Source: Isotricha intestinalis (lineage: Eukaryota; Ciliophora; Litostomatea; Vestibuliferida; Isotrichidae). Taken from it: a stretch of 18,218 nt of DNA. Every line of letters begins with the position of its first letter. Positions within the stretch are counted from its first letter, which is position 1. A program made the position numbers and the translations under genes. Location: contig JAJJLU010004123.1 in assembly GCA_023807065.1 (NCBI GenBank), positions 1-18,218 of the forward strand, given 5' to 3'. Below are positions 7,743 through 17,080 of this stretch, in pieces. Below the pieces are notes generated by a model that saw only the letters and a program-made list of their open reading frames with translations, was not told the DNA's origin and made no database searches.

Positions 7743-9437
7743 TTAATGTTTTGAATTTGAATTTAACATATGAGTTAATATATCTTTTGTGTATTTTAGT
7801 CTTTTTGTCATTTCTTTATTATCACTTTCCATTGCAGTAGAAAGTGGATAATTTAATTTTTCATTTTTTTTATTTATATAAGTAACCATTTTAGATTCTC
7901 CTTTTAAAATAATTTCAGTAGAATCTAAAAAACAAATTTGAACAATTTTATTAGATAATCTAAACAAAATAGCATGTTTAGTCCTAATCCATTTTTTAAC
8001 ATAAACCAAATTATCTTTTTGAATATTATTACTTTCACTTTTTTTAATAGGATTACTTTTATCTTCATTAAGTAAATAACTTTTAAAATGTTGAATCAAA
8101 GTGACTTTTTTTTGTAAATCCTTATTAAATTCTTCATTAAAACTATGTTGAGTAATAATATCAATTCTTTCATTATTTTTTCTTTCAATATACATAAAAT
8201 TCATTCCCATAGGATTAATAATAATTTTAGTAAAATCATTGAATAAAACTCCAACATTTTTATTAGAAAGCACATAACCTAAGCCATATTTAGTAGAATA
8301 ATCAATCCATTTATTAACAACAACTTCACTAGGAATCATAGCATTAGAATTAGAAGTAGCAGTTAAAGGATTAGAAATTCCTTCAGGACCAATACCATGA
8401 ATATGATTATTATTATTATTATTATTTTTATTATCCTCAATTTCATCATCTCTATTTCTTTTATTTGATATTGAATTACATATTCCATTACTACCACATT
8501 CAGGCATAAATTGTCTAATATAACTTAATGAAGGTGGACAAGCTAAAGTAGCACTAGGTAATAATTTAGGAATACTAATTCCAAGATGGAAAAAATCACT
8601 TTCTAATATTTCATCTAATGTAGGTCTTTTCATAGGATCTAAAACAAGTATTTCAGTAATAAGTGATTTTGCTGAATCTGAAATAATTGCTCTTTCAGGA
8701 AAAGAATAATTATTCATTTTTATTCTCTTATAAGTTTCTTTTACATTATTAGTTTCAAAAGGTGGTTTTCCAACAATTAAAGTATATAATATTACTCCAA
8801 AAGACCATATATCAACTTCATATGAATGTCCTGTTTTACCATCTAATATTTCAGGAGCAATATAATTAGGAGTTCCACAAACTGTTCTTTTTCTTTCTCC
8901 TTCAAAATCTAATTTAGTTGCTAAACCAAAATCACCTACTTTTAATTCCATTTTATCTGTTAAAAATAAATTTCCTAATTTTAAATCTCTATGTATTATT
9001 CTATGTGAATGTAAATATTTTAAAGCTTTTATTATTTGAACTGCATAACATTGAACTTCTAATTCTGTTAAAGTTTTTCTTCTTTTCATTAATTCATTTA
9101 ATGATTGATTTTGACATAATTCTAATAAAAAATATACATTCTCTGAATCTTCAAAATAATGTTCGAAATGAACAATATTATTATGATGAAGTGCTTTATG
9201 TATTTTTATTTCAGAAATTAATTTCTGACGAGAACGAGATTTTATTAATGATGATTTTGCTATTACTTTTGCTGCTGTTATTTTTTGGGTTTGCATATTT
9301 GTAAATTCATAACATTTTGCAAATCCTCCTTTCCCTAATAAACGACCTTTTGTATATTTTCTTATTTCTGATTCTCCTGTTGGTTTTGTTATTGTCTCTA
9401 ATACTATATCTGAATTCTCTTTTCTTCCTTCTATCAT
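7743..9437 (-). CDS. polo-like kinase, copy 1
   Basis: This is an intact 564-residue mitotic Ser/Thr kinase from ATG to TAA. The kinase domain (about 28-284) shows the polo-specific loop GKGGFAKC (35-42), K57, HRDLKLGN (149-156), DFG (169-171) and the T-loop RTVCGTPNYIAPE, with Thr185 at the activating position of human PLK1 Thr210. A linker with a seven-Asn run (about 338-344) follows. Polo box 1 (about 375-455) has KWIDYSTKYGLGY, keeping the Trp equivalent to PLK1 W414. Polo box 2 (about 478-558) has VKKWIRTKHAI and VTYINKKNEKLNY. The PLK1 His538/Lys540 phosphate pincer aligns with Ser506 and Glu508. It is likely to act in mitosis, centriole/basal body control and cytokinesis, as known for the family. 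Only 88 bp separate its stop from the MORN3 start on the same strand. Residue 355 is Ser here and Thr in the other copies. Confidence 0.96.
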   Translation of the reverse strand: MIEGRKENSDIVLETITKPTGESEIRKYTKGRLLGKGGFAKCYEFTNMQTQKITAAKVIAKSSLIKSRSRQKLISEIKIHKALHHNNIVHFEHYFEDSENVYFLLELCQNQSLNELMKRRKTLTELEVQCYAVQIIKALKYLHSHRIIHRDLKLGNLFLTDKMELKVGDFGLATKLDFEGERKRTVCGTPNYIAPEILDGKTGHSYEVDIWSFGVILYTLIVGKPPFETNNVKETYKRIKMNNYSFPERAIISDSAKSLITEILVLDPMKRPTLDEILESDFFHLGISIPKLLPSATLACPPSLSYIRQFMPECGSNGICNSISNKRNRDDEIEDNKNNNNNNNHIHGIGPEGISNPLTATSNSNAMIPSEVVVNKWIDYSTKYGLGYVLSNKNVGVLFNDFTKIIINPMGMNFMYIERKNNERIDIITQHSFNEEFNKDLQKKVTLIQHFKSYLLNEDKSNPIKKSESNNIQKDNLVYVKKWIRTKHAILFRLSNKIVQICFLDSTEIILKGESKMVTYINKKNEKLNYPLSTAMESDNKEMTKRLKYTKDILTHMLNSNSKH

Positions 9438-9926
9438 TTTTTTTTTTAATTATTTTTTTTATTTTGTTTCTTATTTTTTTAATATATATTTTTGATGCTT
9501 TTTTTATTATTTAAATATTTAAATTTGGTTTTTAATGTATTTTTTTTATAAATTAAATTGGAAATAATAACTTTTAATTGGTGTATGAAAAAAAGAAAAA
9601 GAAATTAATTATTTAAAAATTATTAAAGGTATAAATTATTGTATATTTTATAAAATATATTAAATTAATATTTAATTCATAAAATAATTCCAAGTAAAGA
9701 CAATTTGAAGAATAAATTTTATGGTTTAATCTCATTAGATTTTGTAAAATTTACTTTTTAATTTCAATTATTCATTGAGTTAAGATTGGATTTTTCAATA
9801 TGTTTTTTCTTAAAAAATAATGAAATTATAATTTAATTTATCTTAACATTTTTAATTATTATTTTTTAATAATAATAAATATAATAATAAATATTTTATA
9901 TAAAAATTTTTGTTTTATTAAAAAAA
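9438..9926. other. AT-rich upstream flank of polo-like kinase copy 1
   Basis: This is 489 bp without any gene. It should contain the promoter and 5' UTR of the polo-like kinase, but I see no recognisable element apart from poly-T/poly-A tracts and AATAATAAATATAATAATAA repeats near 9870-9895. Three of the five differences from the other copies (9596, 9743, 9785) fall here. Confidence 0.6.
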
Positions 9927-9927
9927 A

Positions 9928-10686
9928 TATAATATTATTCCAAATAATGAAGCTTCATTTAATTATATAGGAAAAGAAAATAGTGATATATTAATAAGAT
10001 ATACAACATCTCCAAATAATAAATTAAATATTCATAATTTGGATTTATCAAAAGACATGTATTTAAGATATAATAAATTCATTGGAAATTCTTCATTAAT
10101 ATATTTTAAAATACCTAAAGATTTGAATGAAACTTATCATAAGCTAAGCATTGAAATTTCATCTTCAATTGATTTGAAGGAATTTTCAACAATAAAATTT
10201 TTTAAAAGTGATTTGGAATATTATTATAATAAATCAAGTGGATCAAATATTTCAATTGATTCTGAAGATTCTATATTTTTCATAAATAATAAAACATATA
10301 TAATTACTTTGACCATCTTTAATTTTCTTAATAATAATTATGATTATGCTTTTATTGAAATTTCATTTGTTAATGAATTAAAAAAATTTGATGTATTCTT
10401 TAAAACAAAATTTCTGAAATTTTATTCAGATTTTTCCCATTCAAATTATATTCCTATAAATTTTAAACAAAAAAATGAAACTACTATCGGAGATATAAAA
10501 TTGATCAATAATCAAATCGGGATTTTGTCAGATTCTTTATATATTCATGGTTTAAGAAATATAAATCAACAATTTATTTATAAAATTAATTATAAAAATT
10601 CAAATAAAAAAAAAGAATTAATTTATGGTTATAATAATTTAACATTATTTAAATTTAATTTAAAGAATTCTTCTCAATCAGAGTAA
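9928..10686 (+). CDS. unknown protein, 5'-truncated at the A/B junction, left copy
   Basis: The frame is open from the edge of unit B (YNIIPNNEASFNYIGKEN...) to TAA at 10684-10686, giving 252 residues. There is no ATG near the edge. The first in-frame Met is in LSKDMYLRYN, deep inside continuous coding-like sequence, so the true 5' end was cut off at the junction. The product has about eight N-x-S/T sequons (GNSSL, LNETY, YNKSSG, SNISID, NNKTY, KNETT, NNLTL, KNSSQ) and alternating beta-like strands. I infer a secreted or cell-surface ectodomain. I recognise no family. The downstream DNA holds a membrane-like segment in the same frame. Confidence 0.6.
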   Translation, partial: YNIIPNNEASFNYIGKENSDILIRYTTSPNNKLNIHNLDLSKDMYLRYNKFIGNSSLIYFKIPKDLNETYHKLSIEISSSIDLKEFSTIKFFKSDLEYYYNKSSGSNISIDSEDSIFFINNKTYIITLTIFNFLNNNYDYAFIEISFVNELKKFDVFFKTKFLKFYSDFSHSNYIPINFKQKNETTIGDIKLINNQIGILSDSLYIHGLRNINQQFIYKINYKNSNKKKELIYGYNNLTLFKFNLKNSSQSE

Positions 10687-10818
10687 ATGAATTTTAACAT
10701 TTTAAAAATTATAGAAAAAATAAATTATTGTAATCTATAAAAAATATTTAAATAAAAAAATTTTTTATTTTAGTTTTGTAAAAAATTATAATATAAATTC
10801 ACTATTATTTTAATTTAA

Positions 10819-11064
10819 ATGATGAAAGAGAAAATTCAAGAATCTTTTATTAAATGAAATAATTTTAAAGCAATACCTTCTATGTTTAAATAGTCTTCAA
10901 TGAATTTTTATAAAAGTATTTATTATATAGCTTATTCACTATTTATCATTATTTTCATTTTAATATTTTTCATTAATATTTTTAATTTAATTTTCTGTTT
11001 TAATCTTTTCTTTATTAAACTCAAAGTAATAAATCATTATTCTTCACAAATATTATTTTTATAA
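10819..11064 (+). pseudogene. in-frame hydrophobic coding relic downstream of the unknown gene, left copy
   Basis: In the same frame as the preceding gene, and beyond a stretch with several stops, the sequence reads MMKEKIQESFIK, TGA, NNFKAIPSMFK, TAG, SSMNFYKSIYYIAY, followed by about 30 strongly hydrophobic residues (LFIIIFILIFFINIFNLIF) and TAA at 11062-11064. From the ATG at 10900 it would be a 54-residue membrane peptide. Sharing the frame and following a sequon-rich domain, it may be the decayed transmembrane end of the same gene. Chance is possible, because AT-rich DNA easily encodes Phe/Ile runs. Confidence 0.3.
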
Positions 11065-12129
11065 TTTAATCAAATCCCTTCGTTTATTTTGAATAAATTT
11101 TTAAACAAAAAAAATATCAAATCAATATTAAATTCAATAATTAATTATAACAATGATAAGAAATAATTAAATAATTAAAGATTAAATAAATTGTGTCTAA
11201 ATTGATTAGTGTAAAATTAAAATAAAAATTATTTAAATGTATTAAATAAGAGTTTTCATATTCTTTTTATAAATAAATGAAAATAATTTATTTATATTTT
11301 TATAAAATAAATTTTAAGAAAATTAAGGATTTAAAGTTCTAACAAATACTTATATAATTTAATAAATGTATTATTTTTTAAAAAAATAATTAATTTTATA
11401 TTTTCTTGAAAATTATATTTTTTTAAAATAAAATTTTTGACTCAATTTTTTTACTTAACCATTTTTTACTTTATTTTATTTTTTTTAGATTTATATAAAT
11501 TATTATTTTTATTAAAAACATATATATCACTTGTTTAATTCTATTATCAAAATTATTTGACTTGGTTAATGATTTATAATTAATTGAATTAAATGTTTAA
11601 ACGTTGCTTTGAATTATCTTCTTTTTTTCGTTTGGCTAAATTTTTTTAATAAAACAAAAATTTTTATATAAAATATTTATTATTATATTTATTATTATTA
11701 AAAAATAATAATTAAAAATGTTAAGATAAATTAAATTATAATTTCATTATTTTTTAAGAAAAAACATATTGAAAAATCCAACCTTAACTCAATGAATAAT
11801 TGAAATTAAAAAGTAAATTTTACTAAATCTAATGAGATTAAACCATAAAATTTATTCTTCAAATTGTCTTTACTTGGAATTATTTTATGAATTAAATATT
11901 AATTTAATATATTTTATAAAATATACAATAATTTATACCTTTAATAATTTTTAAATAATTAATTTCTTTTCCTTTTTTTCATACACCAATTAAAAGTTAT
12001 TATTTCCAATTTAATTTATAAAAAAAATACATTAAAAACCAAATTTAAATATTTAAATAATAAAAAAAGCATCAAAAATATATATTAAAAAAATAAGAAA
12101 CAAAATAAAAAAAATAATTAAAAAAAAAA

Positions 12130-13824
12130 ATGATAGAAGGAAGAAAAGAGAATTCAGATATAGTATTAGAGACAATAACAAAACCAACAGGAGAATCAGA
12201 AATAAGAAAATATACAAAAGGTCGTTTATTAGGGAAAGGAGGATTTGCAAAATGTTATGAATTTACAAATATGCAAACCCAAAAAATAACAGCAGCAAAA
12301 GTAATAGCAAAATCATCATTAATAAAATCTCGTTCTCGTCAGAAATTAATTTCTGAAATAAAAATACATAAAGCACTTCATCATAATAATATTGTTCATT
12401 TCGAACATTATTTTGAAGATTCAGAGAATGTATATTTTTTATTAGAATTATGTCAAAATCAATCATTAAATGAATTAATGAAAAGAAGAAAAACTTTAAC
12501 AGAATTAGAAGTTCAATGTTATGCAGTTCAAATAATAAAAGCTTTAAAATATTTACATTCACATAGAATAATACATAGAGATTTAAAATTAGGAAATTTA
12601 TTTTTAACAGATAAAATGGAATTAAAAGTAGGTGATTTTGGTTTAGCAACTAAATTAGATTTTGAAGGAGAAAGAAAAAGAACAGTTTGTGGAACTCCTA
12701 ATTATATTGCTCCTGAAATATTAGATGGTAAAACAGGACATTCATATGAAGTTGATATATGGTCTTTTGGAGTAATATTATATACTTTAATTGTTGGAAA
12801 ACCACCTTTTGAAACTAATAATGTAAAAGAAACTTATAAGAGAATAAAAATGAATAATTATTCTTTTCCTGAAAGAGCAATTATTTCAGATTCAGCAAAA
12901 TCACTTATTACTGAAATACTTGTTTTAGATCCTATGAAAAGACCTACATTAGATGAAATATTAGAAAGTGATTTTTTCCATCTTGGAATTAGTATTCCTA
13001 AATTATTACCTAGTGCTACTTTAGCTTGTCCACCTTCATTAAGTTATATTAGACAATTTATGCCTGAATGTGGTAGTAATGGAATATGTAATTCAATATC
13101 AAATAAAAGAAATAGAGATGATGAAATTGAGGATAATAAAAATAATAATAATAATAATAATCATATTCATGGTATTGGTCCTGAAGGAATTACTAATCCT
13201 TTAACTGCTACTTCTAATTCTAATGCAATGATTCCTAGTGAAGTTGTTGTTAATAAATGGATTGATTATTCTACTAAATATGGCTTAGGTTATGTGCTTT
13301 CTAATAAAAATGTTGGAGTTTTATTCAATGATTTTACTAAAATTATTATTAATCCTATGGGAATGAATTTTATGTATATTGAAAGAAAAAATAATGAAAG
13401 AATTGATATTATTACTCAACATAGTTTTAATGAAGAATTTAATAAGGATTTACAAAAAAAAGTCACTTTGATTCAACATTTTAAAAGTTATTTACTTAAT
13501 GAAGATAAAAGTAATCCTATTAAAAAAAGTGAAAGTAATAATATTCAAAAAGATAATTTGGTTTATGTTAAAAAATGGATTAGGACTAAACATGCTATTT
13601 TGTTTAGATTATCTAATAAAATTGTTCAAATTTGTTTTTTAGATTCTACTGAAATTATTTTAAAAGGAGAATCTAAAATGGTTACTTATATAAATAAAAA
13701 AAATGAAAAATTAAATTATCCACTTTCTACTGCAATGGAAAGTGATAATAAAGAAATGACAAAAAGACTAAAATACACAAAAGATATATTAACTCATATG
13801 TTAAATTCAAATTCAAAACATTAA
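12130..13824 (+). CDS. polo-like kinase, copy 2 (inverted)
   Basis: This is a complete 564-residue copy on the plus strand, with the same domains and residues as the copy at 7743-9437: kinase 28-284, T-loop Thr185, polo boxes about 375-455 and 478-558. It differs in protein only at residue 355 (Thr, ACT, in place of Ser, TCT), plus a silent change in the Ala codon of SNAMIPS. It is identical in protein to the copy at 14321-16015. Its 3' flank runs into a MORN3 gene start on the opposite strand that is broken after 26 codons, so the copy sits in an abnormal context. It may not exist as a separate gene if the palindrome is an artefact. Confidence 0.9.
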   Translation: MIEGRKENSDIVLETITKPTGESEIRKYTKGRLLGKGGFAKCYEFTNMQTQKITAAKVIAKSSLIKSRSRQKLISEIKIHKALHHNNIVHFEHYFEDSENVYFLLELCQNQSLNELMKRRKTLTELEVQCYAVQIIKALKYLHSHRIIHRDLKLGNLFLTDKMELKVGDFGLATKLDFEGERKRTVCGTPNYIAPEILDGKTGHSYEVDIWSFGVILYTLIVGKPPFETNNVKETYKRIKMNNYSFPERAIISDSAKSLITEILVLDPMKRPTLDEILESDFFHLGISIPKLLPSATLACPPSLSYIRQFMPECGSNGICNSISNKRNRDDEIEDNKNNNNNNNHIHGIGPEGITNPLTATSNSNAMIPSEVVVNKWIDYSTKYGLGYVLSNKNVGVLFNDFTKIIINPMGMNFMYIERKNNERIDIITQHSFNEEFNKDLQKKVTLIQHFKSYLLNEDKSNPIKKSESNNIQKDNLVYVKKWIRTKHAILFRLSNKIVQICFLDSTEIILKGESKMVTYINKKNEKLNYPLSTAMESDNKEMTKRLKYTKDILTHMLNSNSKH

Positions 13825-13912
13825 AAAATAAAATATATATAAAAACATATATTTCTATTTTTCTAATTTACATTCTTAATTTTTAAAAAAATATAAAATT
13901 AATTAATAAAAA

Positions 13913-13993
13913 ATGCAACGAGTTTTTTTTAATTCAAACAACGATTACAAACCAAGTGATAAGCATACAAGCGATCCATTATTTATTCCATAA
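13913..13993 (+). pseudogene. MORN3-like gene, 26-codon 5' fragment (left of fold-back)
   Basis: ATGCAACGAGTT starts the same N-terminus as the gene at 7654 (MQRVFFNSNN...DPLFIP). The reading stops at TAA 13991-13993, because the sequence jumps at TTTATTCCAT to an inverted position within the same gene. It is a break product with no function of its own. Confidence 0.9.
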
Positions 13994-14232
13994 CCATCTT
14001 TCTTATTCTCTTTCCAATCTCCTATATATTGCTCACTTGTTTCATATTTTTCACCCTTTATTGTACCATCTTCTGATTTTTCCTTCTTCTTAACCCAAAA
14101 TACTGTTTTTTTTGTTCCGTTTTTCTGAGATTTTAAATCATTTATTATTGCTAATGGAATAAATAATGGATCGCTTGTATGCTTATCACTTGGTTTGTAA
14201 TCGTTGTTTGAATTAAAAAAAACTCGTTGCAT
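13945..14232 (-). pseudogene. MORN3-like gene, 5' fragment read through the fold-back
   Basis: Residues 1-83 equal the MORN3-like protein up to the first MORN repeat (GDWKENKKDGYGI). The frame then crosses the fold-back point and continues NNGSLVCLSLGL in the reverse complement of the gene's own start, ending at TAA in 13945-13947. Only one of seven MORN repeats remains, so a working product is unlikely. Confidence 0.9.
13982..13991. other. 10-bp microhomology at the inversion point
   Basis: TTTATTCCAT here belongs both to the inverted copy (the MORN3 start, which normally continues TAGCAATAATAA) and to the direct copy (normally preceded by GAATAAATT, as at 7404). The sequence switches strand across this shared 10-mer. 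Its mirror ATGGAATAAA is at 14154-14163. Confidence 0.92.
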
Positions 14233-14320
14233 TTTTTATTAATTAATTTTATATTTTTTTAAAAATTAAGAATGTAAATTAGAAAAATAGAAATATATGT
14301 TTTTATATATATTTTATTTT

Positions 14321-16015
14321 TTAATGTTTTGAATTTGAATTTAACATATGAGTTAATATATCTTTTGTGTATTTTAGTCTTTTTGTCATTTCTTTATTAT
14401 CACTTTCCATTGCAGTAGAAAGTGGATAATTTAATTTTTCATTTTTTTTATTTATATAAGTAACCATTTTAGATTCTCCTTTTAAAATAATTTCAGTAGA
14501 ATCTAAAAAACAAATTTGAACAATTTTATTAGATAATCTAAACAAAATAGCATGTTTAGTCCTAATCCATTTTTTAACATAAACCAAATTATCTTTTTGA
14601 ATATTATTACTTTCACTTTTTTTAATAGGATTACTTTTATCTTCATTAAGTAAATAACTTTTAAAATGTTGAATCAAAGTGACTTTTTTTTGTAAATCCT
14701 TATTAAATTCTTCATTAAAACTATGTTGAGTAATAATATCAATTCTTTCATTATTTTTTCTTTCAATATACATAAAATTCATTCCCATAGGATTAATAAT
14801 AATTTTAGTAAAATCATTGAATAAAACTCCAACATTTTTATTAGAAAGCACATAACCTAAGCCATATTTAGTAGAATAATCAATCCATTTATTAACAACA
14901 ACTTCACTAGGAATCATTGCATTAGAATTAGAAGTAGCAGTTAAAGGATTAGTAATTCCTTCAGGACCAATACCATGAATATGATTATTATTATTATTAT
15001 TATTTTTATTATCCTCAATTTCATCATCTCTATTTCTTTTATTTGATATTGAATTACATATTCCATTACTACCACATTCAGGCATAAATTGTCTAATATA
15101 ACTTAATGAAGGTGGACAAGCTAAAGTAGCACTAGGTAATAATTTAGGAATACTAATTCCAAGATGGAAAAAATCACTTTCTAATATTTCATCTAATGTA
15201 GGTCTTTTCATAGGATCTAAAACAAGTATTTCAGTAATAAGTGATTTTGCTGAATCTGAAATAATTGCTCTTTCAGGAAAAGAATAATTATTCATTTTTA
15301 TTCTCTTATAAGTTTCTTTTACATTATTAGTTTCAAAAGGTGGTTTTCCAACAATTAAAGTATATAATATTACTCCAAAAGACCATATATCAACTTCATA
15401 TGAATGTCCTGTTTTACCATCTAATATTTCAGGAGCAATATAATTAGGAGTTCCACAAACTGTTCTTTTTCTTTCTCCTTCAAAATCTAATTTAGTTGCT
15501 AAACCAAAATCACCTACTTTTAATTCCATTTTATCTGTTAAAAATAAATTTCCTAATTTTAAATCTCTATGTATTATTCTATGTGAATGTAAATATTTTA
15601 AAGCTTTTATTATTTGAACTGCATAACATTGAACTTCTAATTCTGTTAAAGTTTTTCTTCTTTTCATTAATTCATTTAATGATTGATTTTGACATAATTC
15701 TAATAAAAAATATACATTCTCTGAATCTTCAAAATAATGTTCGAAATGAACAATATTATTATGATGAAGTGCTTTATGTATTTTTATTTCAGAAATTAAT
15801 TTCTGACGAGAACGAGATTTTATTAATGATGATTTTGCTATTACTTTTGCTGCTGTTATTTTTTGGGTTTGCATATTTGTAAATTCATAACATTTTGCAA
15901 ATCCTCCTTTCCCTAATAAACGACCTTTTGTATATTTTCTTATTTCTGATTCTCCTGTTGGTTTTGTTATTGTCTCTAATACTATATCTGAATTCTCTTT
16001 TCTTCCTTCTATCAT
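14321..16015 (-). CDS. polo-like kinase, copy 3
   Basis: This is a complete 564-residue copy in the same orientation as the first. It keeps K57, HRD 149-151, DFG 169-171, T-loop Thr185, polo box 1 Trp377 and the unusual Ser506/Glu508 in polo box 2. Its protein equals that of the copy at 12130-13824, and differs from the first copy at residue 355 (Thr). As in copy 1, its stop is 88 bp from a MORN3 start, but here that gene is cut after 83 codons by the fold-back. The promoter flank is complete, so it would be expressible if the arrangement is real. Confidence 0.92.
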   Translation of the reverse strand: MIEGRKENSDIVLETITKPTGESEIRKYTKGRLLGKGGFAKCYEFTNMQTQKITAAKVIAKSSLIKSRSRQKLISEIKIHKALHHNNIVHFEHYFEDSENVYFLLELCQNQSLNELMKRRKTLTELEVQCYAVQIIKALKYLHSHRIIHRDLKLGNLFLTDKMELKVGDFGLATKLDFEGERKRTVCGTPNYIAPEILDGKTGHSYEVDIWSFGVILYTLIVGKPPFETNNVKETYKRIKMNNYSFPERAIISDSAKSLITEILVLDPMKRPTLDEILESDFFHLGISIPKLLPSATLACPPSLSYIRQFMPECGSNGICNSISNKRNRDDEIEDNKNNNNNNNHIHGIGPEGITNPLTATSNSNAMIPSEVVVNKWIDYSTKYGLGYVLSNKNVGVLFNDFTKIIINPMGMNFMYIERKNNERIDIITQHSFNEEFNKDLQKKVTLIQHFKSYLLNEDKSNPIKKSESNNIQKDNLVYVKKWIRTKHAILFRLSNKIVQICFLDSTEIILKGESKMVTYINKKNEKLNYPLSTAMESDNKEMTKRLKYTKDILTHMLNSNSKH

Positions 16016-17080
16016 TTTTTTTTTTAATTATTTTTTTTATTTTGTTTCTTATTTTTTTAATATATATTTTTGATGCTTTTTTTATTATTTAAATATTTAA
16101 ATTTGGTTTTTAATGTATTTTTTTTATAAATTAAATTGGAAATAATAACTTTTAATTGGTGTATGAAAAAAAGGAAAAGAAATTAATTATTTAAAAATTA
16201 TTAAAGGTATAAATTATTGTATATTTTATAAAATATATTAAATTAATATTTAATTCATAAAATAATTCCAAGTAAAGACAATTTGAAGAATAAATTTTAT
16301 GGTTTAATCTCATTAGATTTAGTAAAATTTACTTTTTAATTTCAATTATTCATTGAGTTAAGGTTGGATTTTTCAATATGTTTTTTCTTAAAAAATAATG
16401 AAATTATAATTTAATTTATCTTAACATTTTTAATTATTATTTTTTAATAATAATAAATATAATAATAAATATTTTATATAAAAATTTTTGTTTTATTAAA
16501 AAAATTTAGCCAAACGAAAAAAAGAAGATAATTCAAAGCAACGTTTAAACATTTAATTCAATTAATTATAAATCATTAACCAAGTCAAATAATTTTGATA
16601 ATAGAATTAAACAAGTGATATATATGTTTTTAATAAAAATAATAATTTATATAAATCTAAAAAAAATAAAATAAAGTAAAAAATGGTTAAGTAAAAAAAT
16701 TGAGTCAAAAATTTTATTTTAAAAAAATATAATTTTCAAGAAAATATAAAATTAATTATTTTTTTAAAAAATAATACATTTATTAAATTATATAAGTATT
16801 TGTTAGAACTTTAAATCCTTAATTTTCTTAAAATTTATTTTATAAAAATATAAATAAATTATTTTCATTTATTTATAAAAAGAATATGAAAACTCTTATT
16901 TAATACATTTAAATAATTTTTATTTTAATTTTACACTAATCAATTTAGACACAATTTATTTAATCTTTAATTATTTAATTATTTCTTATCATTGTTATAA
17001 TTAATTATTGAATTTAATATTGATTTGATATTTTTTTTGTTTAAAAATTTATTCAAAATAAACGAAGGGATTTGATTAAA

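Larger units (their letters stand above)
7404..9926. repeat. repeat unit A, copy 1 (direct copy of 13982-16504)
   Basis: A 2,523-bp unit holds the 5' third of the MORN3 gene, the 88-bp spacer, the polo-like kinase gene and its 489-bp upstream flank. It matches 13982-16504 with a constant offset of 6578, so no indels. I found five substitutions, at 8340, 8375, 9596, 9743 and 9785. The left edge is the 10-mer TTTATTCCAT at 7404-7413. The right edge is a run of A at 9920-9926, after which copy 1 goes into unit B by its left end, while the other two copies join unit B by its right end. Confidence 0.95.
9927..11640. repeat. unit B, left copy
   Basis: A 1,714-bp segment lies between repeat A copy 1 and inverted A copy 2, and recurs inverted at 16505-18218. 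Its left edge (ATATAATATTATTCC) cuts through an open reading frame and its right edge reads ...CGTTTGGCTAAA. I see no terminal inverted repeats, target-site duplication or transposase, so it is not a recognisable transposon. Past the gene it is mostly AT-rich: 10687-10818 and 11065-11640 show no convincing gene. On the minus strand next to its right edge LAKRKKEDNSKQRLNI followed by TAA reads like a protein end, but it is too short to call. Confidence 0.9.
11641..13991. repeat. repeat unit A, copy 2 (inverted)
   Basis: This is the reverse complement of 7576-9926 (coordinates sum to 21567) and of 14154-16504 (sum 28145). It includes the 5' flank (11641-12129, AT-rich, nothing else seen), the polo-like kinase and the first 26 codons of the MORN3 gene. 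It agrees with copy 3 at all five sites where copy 1 differs. Confidence 0.95.
13982..16504. repeat. repeat unit A, copy 3 (direct)
   Basis: This is the direct copy of 7404-9926 at offset 6578, forming the right side of the fold-back. It holds the MORN3 5' fragment, the polo-like kinase and the 489-bp upstream flank (16016-16504), in which no other gene is seen. At 16505 it joins the right end of unit B, beginning TTTAGCCAAACG. Confidence 0.95.

Noticed and set aside
8401..8430. ATT/AAT triplet run in the polo-like kinase linker
   Set aside because: It is an ordinary poly-Asn tract of an AT-rich genome, not a separate repeat feature.
8918..9514. Long Leu/Ile/Phe-rich frames opposite the polo-like kinase (and the same at 12053-12649 and 15496-16092)
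   Set aside because: They are antisense shadows of AT-rich coding sequence: hydrophobic only because Asn/Lys codons read backwards give Leu/Phe/Ile. They repeat wherever the kinase does.
9927..11640. Unit B as a transposon or eliminated internal sequence
   Set aside because: No terminal inverted repeats, no target-site or TA-type duplication that I can see at the edges, and no transposase. Its edge cuts an open frame.
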